From Bacteroidaceae bacterium (GTDB taxonomy: Bacteria > Bacteroidota > Bacteroidia > Bacteroidales > Bacteroidaceae), in the NCBI GenBank assembly GCA_017551845.1, contig JAFZKR010000155.1:1-18536 (forward strand): a stretch of 18,536 nucleotides of DNA. The letters are read 5' to 3'. The position numbers and the translations under genes are program-made. The notes beneath the pieces were generated by a model, which searched no databases, was not told the DNA's origin, and worked only from the letters and a program-made list of their open reading frames with translations. Below are positions 12,576 to 18,536 of this stretch, piece by piece (the first letter of the stretch is position 1; every line of letters begins with the position of its first letter).

Positions 12576-13489
12576 ATGCTCTCATTTATGTAACGGGTTA
12601 TACCCTCAACATCATCAGGATGGAACCAACGTGTGTTCTTGTCACGTTTGAACCATGTCATCTGCTTGCGTGAATATATGCGCGTATTCTGTTTTATCTT
12701 GTCAATGGCAAACTCAAGGGTCCAGGGCTTGCCGTCGGGAGTGAGGGCGCCGTCCATCCAGTTGAACAGCTCTTTCATTCCTACGGTATTGAGTGAGTTG
12801 AGCCCCTTGTGCGGATACATGCGGCGAGCCTCGTCAATCAGGCCGTTCTCAACCATTTGGTCAACCCTGCGGTTGATGCGTTCATAGAGTTCTTCACGCG
12901 GGCGGGTAAGACCTATGCGGATGATGTTGAACGGACGCTCAGCCTTCTGTCCCTTGCGCAGGTAAGAGTAGGGGTGTCCGGTCATGTAACAGACCTCAAG
13001 TGCGTGCAGAACCCTCTTGGGATTGCGCCTGTCAACCTCCTTGTAATAGACCGGATCAAGTATTCTGAGCTCCTGTACCAGATTGTCCAGTCCCTCCTTG
13101 TGATAACGTTCCATAAGAGGCTTGCGGATGTCATCAGGAATGGTGGGAATCTGGTCTATACCATAGCAGAGGGCATCTATATACATCATTGAGCCGCCTG
13201 TAACGATTAATGTGCGGTGGTCTGCGAATAGCATATTCGCCAGTCTCAGAACATCATCTTCGTATTTTGCGGCGCTGTAATAGTCATCAAGTCCAAGGTT
13301 TCCGACCAGATAGTGCTCGGCACGTTCCCTTTCGGCAGTTGTAGGAGCCGCCGTGCATATGGGAATATCAGCATACATCTGTCTGGAATCGGCCGATATT
13401 ACGGGTGTATGAAACAAATCGGCGAGAGTCAGGCACAATTGTGTCTTCCCCACGCCGGTCGGTCCTAATATGATGACTAAGTTATGCAC
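12569..13489 (-). CDS. miaA: tRNA dimethylallyltransferase MiaA
   Basis: MiaA transfers a dimethylallyl group to N6 of A37 in tRNAs reading UNN codons. The 306-aa protein has the P-loop GPTGVGKT (9-16), the family motif SADSRQMY (32-39), TGGSMMYIDAL and the C-terminal KQNTRIYSRKQMTWFKRD. The start is a GTG directly after the TGA of the upstream gene and in the same reading frame. No ATG exists between it and the P-loop, so GTG at 13489 is the only sensible start. It overlaps the Sua5 gene at its end. Both downstream genes act on tRNA position 37. Confidence 0.95.
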   Translation of the reverse strand: MHNLVIILGPTGVGKTQLCLTLADLFHTPVISADSRQMYADIPICTAAPTTAERERAEHYLVGNLGLDDYYSAAKYEDDVLRLANMLFADHRTLIVTGGSMMYIDALCYGIDQIPTIPDDIRKPLMERYHKEGLDNLVQELRILDPVYYKEVDRRNPKRVLHALEVCYMTGHPYSYLRKGQKAERPFNIIRIGLTRPREELYERINRRVDQMVENGLIDEARRMYPHKGLNSLNTVGMKELFNWMDGALTPDGKPWTLEFAIDKIKQNTRIYSRKQMTWFKRDKNTRWFHPDDVEGITRYINESIC

Positions 13490-14059
13490 TCAATACAGGT
13501 CGTCTATTGAATCCAGACTGACGGTACCTGCTGTGTCACCGCCTTCAACATCAAATCCCTCCTCATCAAGCTCACTGGCATCAAAACCTTCATCACCGTA
13601 AAAGTTCTCGTCAACGTCTATACCACCGGTTGTCTTGGCGAACTCGTCAAAGTCAACTGTCTGCTTCGGCGGGTTACCATGACTTGCTGTGCAGACTGCT
13701 CCAGTAAGTGATTTGCCTGTGATAATCTCCTTTAATTCAATGAAAAAGCACCTCTCTGTTAAAGGGTCGAAAATATAGATTAGGCGCTGTTTTTCATCCT
13801 CAATAAGTTCATCAAGTGAAGTGTCGGCCATGACCCAGTTGTCAACATCGGAACTGGTGAACATCCGCTCCCTGGTTATCTCTTCATGTTTTTCCCAGTT
13901 ATCTTCACAAATGAAGAATGAGGTTATCTGGTCATCAGAGTAACCGACCGATTCCAGAATGGCATTGCTGAACTCAAGGAATGATGCCGAAGAGTTAATC
14001 TGAATCTCACGGTAGAAGTCATCGACCTCATCGGATACAAAAACGAATCTGTATATCAT
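13490..14059 (-). CDS. PRiA4_ORF3-family (plasmid pRiA4b ORF-3-like) protein
   Basis: The 189-aa protein starts MIYRFVFVSDEVDDFYREIQ, followed by SASFLEFSNAILESVGYSDD and CEDNWEKHEEI, the layout of pRiA4b ORF-3-like domains (about 1-130). The tail from about 150 is strongly acidic and low in complexity, with many D, E and G, and is probably disordered. The family has no settled biochemical role. In Bacteroidetes a copy beside miaA is a familiar arrangement, which argues for a housekeeping rather than a plasmid role here. It starts 17 nt after lpxA, and its TGA is directly followed by the GTG of miaA in the same frame. Confidence 0.8.
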   Translation of the reverse strand: MIYRFVFVSDEVDDFYREIQINSSASFLEFSNAILESVGYSDDQITSFFICEDNWEKHEEITRERMFTSSDVDNWVMADTSLDELIEDEKQRLIYIFDPLTERCFFIELKEIITGKSLTGAVCTASHGNPPKQTVDFDEFAKTTGGIDVDENFYGDEGFDASELDEEGFDVEGGDTAGTVSLDSIDDLY

Positions 14060-14076
14060 AATTCAATAATTATTTG

Positions 14077-14853
14077 TTATCTGTCCCTTATAATACCACG
14101 TTCTGATGATGAAATGAAATCAATTATGTATTTCACCTCAGGAATTTCGGCAGCAGGGCTTTCTTTAAGTACCGATATGGCTTGCGAAACGTTCATGCCG
14201 TTGCCGTACAGAGTGCGGTATGCATTGTGTATGGCTTCGATGGTCTCAGCGGTGAAGTTTTCACGACGCAGGCGAATCAGATTGATTCCCATATAGGTGG
14301 GCGGAGTACGACCGGTCATTACGAATGGGGGAATATCCTGGCTGACGCCGCAACCTCCCTGTATCATGACATATCCGCCAATATGGCAAAATTGATGTAT
14401 CAGTACACCGGCACTTATGGTGGCATGGTCATCAACTACCACTTCTCCTCCAAGTTTGCTGCTGTTGCCTATTATACAGCGGTCGCCCACAACACAGTCA
14501 TGAGCTACATGCATGCTCTCCATAAGGAGATTGTTGTTGCCTACCACTGTCTTTCCTTTTGATGCGGTTCCCCGGTTTATAGTCACATTTTCGCGGATCC
14601 GGTTGTTGTCGCCAATTTCGGCCGTACTATCCTCACCCACGAATTTTAGGTCTTGAGGGATACCTCCGATTACGGCACCGGAATGGATCTGGTTGCCGTT
14701 GCCTATGCGTGAGCCGTAAAGGACAGTCACATGTGGCATAAGAATATTGTCATCACCTATCACTACATTCTTGTCAATATAGCAGAAGGGGCCTATTTCA
14801 ACATTGCTGCCTATTTGGGCCAATGGATCAACGTATGCTAAAGGGCTTATCAT
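14077..14853 (-). CDS. lpxA: Acyl-ACP--UDP-N-acetylglucosamine O-acyltransferase
   Basis: LpxA catalyses the first step of lipid A synthesis, moving a hydroxyacyl chain from ACP to the 3-OH of UDP-GlcNAc in the cytoplasm. The 258-aa length is typical. Hexapeptide repeats fill residues 1-190 (IGSNVEIG, IGDDN, VVGDRC, IGNSSKLGG), forming a left-handed beta helix. The catalytic histidine is His118 in MHVAHDC, and GTASKGKTVVG and MTGRTPPTYMGIN are conserved. A helical tail follows. It lies two bases after lpxC/fabZ, clearly in one operon. Confidence 0.96.
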   Translation of the reverse strand: MISPLAYVDPLAQIGSNVEIGPFCYIDKNVVIGDDNILMPHVTVLYGSRIGNGNQIHSGAVIGGIPQDLKFVGEDSTAEIGDNNRIRENVTINRGTASKGKTVVGNNNLLMESMHVAHDCVVGDRCIIGNSSKLGGEVVVDDHATISAGVLIHQFCHIGGYVMIQGGCGVSQDIPPFVMTGRTPPTYMGINLIRLRRENFTAETIEAIHNAYRTLYGNGMNVSQAISVLKESPAAEIPEVKYIIDFISSSERGIIRDR

Positions 14854-14855
14854 TG

Positions 14856-16241
14856 TCAGTTCTTCTTGATGATTTGTACCATGAATTCGGATTCTGCCAC
14901 AAGCTTATCGGCAACGAAGGTGTAACCTTTCAGGGCGAGCATTCCATGACGGACTGGGGCTGTCCTGACAACACGCATAAGCATTGTATCGCCCGGAACA
15001 ACGGAATGGCGGAATCTTGTGTTGTCAATCTTTGCAAACAGAGCCTCGTATTCCGATGGGTTTTCTGCATACTGCATGGCAAGCATTCCGCCAAGTTGGG
15101 CCATAGCTTCGATAATAAGCACTCCAGGCATAATGGGGTGTTCAGGAAAATGGCCTGTGAAGAAAATTTCACCGTTGGTCACGTTCTTCATCCCCTCTGC
15201 ATACAGGTCTGTAAGTGTGATGACCTTGTCTATGAGCAGCATGGGAAAGCGATGTGGCATGATGGCCAGAATCTGCTCGTGGTTCAGGACCGGTGGTACC
15301 GATGGGTTATAGGCCGGTGCCTGAACATCGTTCAACTTTATGTTCTTGCGAAGTATGCGTGCAAATTTGTTGTTGATGGTGTGTCCGGGACGAGTGGCTA
15401 TTATGCGACCCTTGATGGGTTTTCCCACCAAAGCCAGATCGCCTATAATGTCAAGCAGCTTGTGACGTGCAGGCTCATTGTCGAAGCTTAAAGGCTTATG
15501 CATGATATAGCCCAGTTTTTTTGCATCCATAGTGGGAACACCCATGATATCACATATTTTGTCATAGCGCTCCTGTGGAAGTTCCCTTTCGTATATTACG
15601 ATAGCATTGTCCAGATCTCCTCCCTTGATCAGTCCGGCAGCAAGCAGGGGCTCAATCTCACGTACGAACACAAATGTGCGGCTGGATGCAATTTCTGTCG
15701 GAAAATCCTTCATGTCATCAAGCGAGGCATACTGGTTGTTGAGTATCTTTGAATCGTATGATATGAGGACGTTCACGCTGAAGGAATCATCAGGCAGAAG
15801 TATTATTGATGAACCCGTAGATTCGTCCCGGACTTCTATCTTGGATTTGACTACATAGTAGTCTTTTAGGGCATCCAGTTCCTTGATTCCTACACGCTGT
15901 ATATTATCTACGTACTGGATTGCGCTTCCGTCAAGGATAGGAAACTCCGGTCCGTTCACCTCGATGTGACAGTTGTCTATTCCTGCCGCATAGAGAGCGG
16001 CGAGGGCATGCTCTACTGTGCTGACCTTAGTATTGCCTTTGAAGAGCACTGTGCCGCGCTGAGTTTCCCTCACATTCTCGGCGAAAGCCTCAATCACAGG
16101 CTGGCTGTCCAAGTCAATCCTCTGTATCTTATATCCGTAGTCGGCAGGTGCCGGTTTGAAAGTCACTTTCAGTTCAAGACCTGTATGAAGGCCTTTGCCA
16201 CTTAATGAGAAACTATCTTTTAATGTCTTCTGTTTGTACAT
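14856..16241 (-). CDS. lpxC/fabZ: Bifunctional UDP-3-O-acyl-GlcNAc deacetylase / 3-hydroxyacyl-ACP dehydratase
   Basis: The 461-aa protein is a fusion of two enzymes, a known trait of Bacteroidetes. LpxC (1 to about 305) performs the committed deacetylation of lipid A synthesis: zinc ligands His78 (STVEHAL), His260 and Asp264 (RHKLLD), and the general acid His287 (RPGHTIN). FabZ (about 315-461) dehydrates 3-hydroxyacyl-ACP for fatty acid elongation: catalytic His364 in GHFPEHPIMPGV and Glu378 in IIEAMAQ. Both active sites look intact. The fusion fixes the two enzymes that compete for hydroxyacyl-ACP flux at equal amounts. It lies between lpxD and lpxA with gaps of six and two bases. Confidence 0.97.
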   Translation of the reverse strand: MYKQKTLKDSFSLSGKGLHTGLELKVTFKPAPADYGYKIQRIDLDSQPVIEAFAENVRETQRGTVLFKGNTKVSTVEHALAALYAAGIDNCHIEVNGPEFPILDGSAIQYVDNIQRVGIKELDALKDYYVVKSKIEVRDESTGSSIILLPDDSFSVNVLISYDSKILNNQYASLDDMKDFPTEIASSRTFVFVREIEPLLAAGLIKGGDLDNAIVIYERELPQERYDKICDIMGVPTMDAKKLGYIMHKPLSFDNEPARHKLLDIIGDLALVGKPIKGRIIATRPGHTINNKFARILRKNIKLNDVQAPAYNPSVPPVLNHEQILAIMPHRFPMLLIDKVITLTDLYAEGMKNVTNGEIFFTGHFPEHPIMPGVLIIEAMAQLGGMLAMQYAENPSEYEALFAKIDNTRFRHSVVPGDTMLMRVVRTAPVRHGMLALKGYTFVADKLVAESEFMVQIIKKN

Positions 16242-16247
16242 CTTAAG

Positions 16248-17291
16248 TTACATTTCCTGAAGTTTTGCTTTTAATTCATCGACCTCATTCCTCAAGGCAT
16301 CAAGCTCCTTGCTGATATTGGGAAGGTTACGGAATATAACCGATGAACGCATGAATGATTTATAGTCGAAGGCCGGATATCCCATGATGGTCTGTCCGTC
16401 TTTTGTGTTGCTCAGGAGACCGGACTGGGCTCCTATGCTCACATGGTTTCCTATAGAGATATGTCCTGATATTCCCGTTTGTCCGCCTATCATGCACCAA
16501 GAACCAATCTTGCTTGAGCCGGCTATGCCTGTCTGGGCGGACATGACGGTGTTTTCACCTATTTCTACGTTATGGGCTACTTGGATGAGGTTGTCCAATT
16601 TGACACCTTTATGGACTATGGTTCGACCCATTGTAGAACGGTCAATGCATGTATTGGCACCGATCTCCACATCATCTTCAAGTTCTACGATTCCAATTTG
16701 TGGTATCTTGTCATAACCATCGGGAGTCGGTGCAAATCCAAATCCGTCTGCGCCGATTACACTCCCTGCATGCAGGATGCAACGGTTGCCTGTTTTGCAT
16801 CCGTAGTATATAGTCACATGAGGGTAAAGTATGCATCCTGAACCTATGGAGACTCCCTCGCCAACTGTCACATGCGGATAAATCTGTGTGTCGTCACCGA
16901 TTACGGCATCATCCTCTATCACTGAGAACGGTCCGATATAAACGTTCTGACCGATCTTGGCTTTGTCCGATACCGATGCCAAAGAACTGATTCCGCTCTT
17001 TCCGGGCTTCATGGAAGTATAGAGTGACATGAGCTTTGCAAGACTCTCATATGCATTGTCAACTCTTACGAGAGTAACGGTTACGGGTTGGTCAGGTTTG
17101 AAATCCTTATTTACCAGAACAACACTTGACTTTGTCGAGTATAGGTAGTGTGTATATTTTGAATTGGAAAGGAAAGAGAGCGCACCAGGTACGCCCTCTT
17201 CAATCTTGGCGAAAGTATGCACGGTAGCATTCTCATTGCCATCAATGGTGTCGCCCAGAAACTCCGCTATCTGTTTTGCTGTAAATTCCAT
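16248..17291 (-). CDS. lpxD: UDP-3-O-(3-hydroxyacyl)glucosamine N-acyltransferase
   Basis: LpxD adds the second hydroxyacyl chain in lipid A synthesis, after LpxC. From the ATG at 17291 the product is 347 aa and begins [13 protein letters not shown], the usual LpxD opening. A longer frame from a TTG at 17318 would place its start codon inside a -7 box and is rejected. The N-terminal uridine-binding domain (1 to about 95) includes [15 protein letters not shown]. The hexapeptide beta helix follows, with [12 protein letters not shown] and the catalytic His240 in [12 protein letters not shown] short coiled C-terminal helix ([20 protein letters not shown]) ends the protein. Six bases separate it from lpxC/fabZ. 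Confidence 0.95.
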   Translation of the reverse strand: MEFTAKQIAEFLGDTIDGNENATVHTFAKIEEGVPGALSFLSNSKYTHYLYSTKSSVVLVNKDFKPDQPVTVTLVRVDNAYESLAKLMSLYTSMKPGKSGISSLASVSDKAKIGQNVYIGPFSVIEDDAVIGDDTQIYPHVTVGEGVSIGSGCILYPHVTIYYGCKTGNRCILHAGSVIGADGFGFAPTPDGYDKIPQIGIVELEDDVEIGANTCIDRSTMGRTIVHKGVKLDNLIQVAHNVEIGENTVMSAQTGIAGSSKIGSWCMIGGQTGISGHISIGNHVSIGAQSGLLSNTKDGQTIMGYPAFDYKSFMRSSVIFRNLPNISKELDALRNEVDELKAKLQEM

Positions 17292-17314
17292 TCGGTCTGT
17301 CTCTATATAAGACT

Positions 17315-17323
17315 GCAAATATA
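17315..17323 (-). promoter_or_regulatory. -7 box of the lpxD operon, just upstream of the pyrF stop
   Basis: On the minus strand this reads TATATTTGC, an exact consensus -7. It begins two bases past the pyrF stop codon, leaving about 18 nt of leader before the lpxD ATG at 17291. So the lpx genes can be transcribed independently of prfA-pyrF. No -33 TTTG is visible. Confidence 0.55.
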
Positions 17324-17324
17324 C

Positions 17325-18146
17325 TTAAATATTTAGAAAGAGAGCCATTTCCTGCTGTACGACTTTTGCTTTTTGGCCGGCCACTGAGGCAAACTTTTCA
17401 GTACTGTCAGCGTAAATAATTGCACGGCTGCTGTTTACAATAAGGCCACATTTGCTGTTCATGCCATATTTGCAAACATCGGCCAGTGATCCGCCCTGTG
17501 CACCTATGCCTGGTACCAGCAGGAAACTGTCAGGAACTGTCTTACGTATGTCTGTCAGCATCTCGGCTCGTGTGGCACCTACCACATACATCATGTTGTC
17601 GGCATTGCCGCCCCATTCGAGAGATTTGCGGAGTACGTTCTGATAGAGAGGTGTTCCATTAAAGTCTTCAATGTACTGGAAATCATCAGCACCCTTGTTG
17701 CTGGTCAATGCAAGCAGAATCACCCATCGGCCGTCGTGCCCCAAGAATGGGGTTACACTGTCCTGTCCCATATATGGTGCTACGGTTACTGAATCAACGT
17801 TCATCTCATTGAAGAATGATTCAGCGTACATCTTTGATGTATTGCCTATGTCGCCACGTTTGGCATCGGCTATTATGAATTGGTCCGGATAATTGGTGCG
17901 AATGTATTCAATGGTCTTGTAGAGTGACTTCATGCCGTTAAGGCCTGCACTCTCGTAGAAAGCGAGGTTGGGCTTATATGCTATGCAGTAATCTGCTGTG
18001 GCGTCAATAATTGCTTTGTTGAATGCAAAAACAGGATCCTCTTGAGCAAGCAAGTGCTGCGGTATCTTTTTTATGTCAGTGTCAAGACCTACGCACAAAA
18101 ATGATTTTTTGCGCATAATGTTTTGGTACAACTCTTCTCTTGTCAT
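17325..18146 (-). CDS. pyrF: Orotidine 5'-phosphate decarboxylase (type 2)
   Basis: PyrF converts OMP to UMP, the last step of pyrimidine synthesis. The 273-aa length and the sequence [17 protein letters not shown], with catalytic Lys96, put it in the longer subfamily 2. FLCVGLDTD (16-24), [10 protein letters not shown] and VPGIGAQGG are further conserved pieces of the barrel. Its ATG is 24 nt after the prfA stop, and a prfA-pyrF pair is a common arrangement in Bacteroidetes. The end of the gene abuts the lpxD promoter. Confidence 0.95.
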   Translation of the reverse strand: MTREELYQNIMRKKSFLCVGLDTDIKKIPQHLLAQEDPVFAFNKAIIDATADYCIAYKPNLAFYESAGLNGMKSLYKTIEYIRTNYPDQFIIADAKRGDIGNTSKMYAESFFNEMNVDSVTVAPYMGQDSVTPFLGHDGRWVILLALTSNKGADDFQYIEDFNGTPLYQNVLRKSLEWGGNADNMMYVVGATRAEMLTDIRKTVPDSFLLVPGIGAQGGSLADVCKYGMNSKCGLIVNSSRAIIYADSTEKFASVAGQKAKVVQQEMALFLNI

Positions 18147-18170
18147 ATATGTGTGTATTATGAAAATTCT

Positions 18171-18536
18171 TTACATTTTAGCTTCTTTCATACGCTCCGC
18201 GTTTTCAGCAATGGTAAGCTGGTCTATGCATTCCTGTATGTCACCATCCATGAATGCGGGCAAATTGTATGAGGTCCAGTTGATGCGATGGTCGGTTATG
18301 CGGCCCTGCGGGAAATTGTAGGTGCGTATCTTGGCCGAGCGGTCACCGGTTGAAACCATAGTCTTGCGTCGGGCAGCGATGTCATCCATGTATTTTTGAT
18401 GCTCGCGGTCATATATCATGGTGCGCAGGCGTGAAAGTGCACGCTCCTTGTTCTTTGGCTGGTCACGGGTTTCGGTGCACTCTATGAGTATTTCCTCGAT
18501 GACTCCGGTGTTGGGATTTTTCCAATTATAACGGAG
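18171..18536 (-). CDS. prfA: Peptide chain release factor 1, C-terminal part (runs off the window)
   Basis: The open frame continues to the right edge; the 121 residues present start RYNWKNPNTGV after one edge codon and are the C-terminal third of RF1. ECTETRDQPKNKERALSRLR, then YDREHQKYMDDIAARRKTMV, and GDRSAKIRTYNFPQGRITDH with RINWT are the standard RF1 blocks. RF1 reads UAA and UAG; the GGQ loop should lie just past the window. The methionine at 18419 is internal, not the start. UAG stops in this window (lipoprotein, ABC ATPase) are substrates for it. Confidence 0.95.
   Translation of the reverse strand, partial: LRYNWKNPNTGVIEEILIECTETRDQPKNKERALSRLRTMIYDREHQKYMDDIAARRKTMVSTGDRSAKIRTYNFPQGRITDHRINWTSYNLPAFMDGDIQECIDQLTIAENAERMKEAKM

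Noticed and set aside
14823..15491. 222-aa frame on the plus strand
   Set aside because: It is antisense to the well-supported lpxC/fabZ and lpxA genes, has no family features, and its composition follows the opposite strand's codon pattern.

Overview
The window comes from a Bacteroidales chromosome (Bacteroides/Prevotella type). The evidence is the LpxC-FabZ fusion, the order prfA-pyrF-lpxD-lpxC/fabZ-lpxA, a PRiA4_ORF3-family gene next to miaA, a lipoprotein with the Fibrobacter-type paralogous domain, an extracellular dipeptidyl peptidase IV, and several -7 boxes of the Bacteroidetes form TAnnTTTG. Most of it is housekeeping sequence; the unusual material is in intergenic spaces.

Left part, mostly + strand. 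The 3' end of a 5S rRNA gene and its terminator are followed by a second, degenerate 5S tail. Next come a 57-aa membrane protein on the minus strand with a 16-bp hairpin behind it, the ribosomal operon rpsF-rpsR-rplI with a terminator, mtaB with a family-2 glycosyltransferase one base after it, and a two-gene unit of a duplicated membrane protein and a 63-aa XRE regulator. That unit has a complete -33/-7 promoter surrounded by three copies of TGTAAA(G/C).

Middle, 5.6-9.7 kb. On the minus strand are a double-cassette ABC ATPase and a large surface lipoprotein. Diverging from them is an RsmI-like methyltransferase. A 27-nt imperfect palindrome occurs three times here, and two copies contain the TAG stop codon of the adjacent gene. 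The 490-nt convergent gap at 9234-9723 holds the third copy, a 54-nt palindrome with an A6T6 centre, and a GC-rich 192-nt element bounded by perfect 23-bp inverted repeats. I do not recognise the 192-nt element; it is the best candidate for something undescribed.

Right part, minus strand. prfA (partial) and pyrF are followed by lpxD, lpxC/fabZ, lpxA, a PRiA4_ORF3-like gene, miaA and a Sua5/YrdC gene, packed with gaps of at most 17 nt, abutting or overlapping, and then dppIV with its own probable promoter. The lpx genes make the early lipid A intermediates. MiaA, Sua5 and MtaB all act on tRNA position 37: Sua5 makes the t6A precursor that MtaB later methylthiolates.

All functions are assigned by reading motifs, with no database search. 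Promoter calls rest on the Bacteroidetes consensus only.
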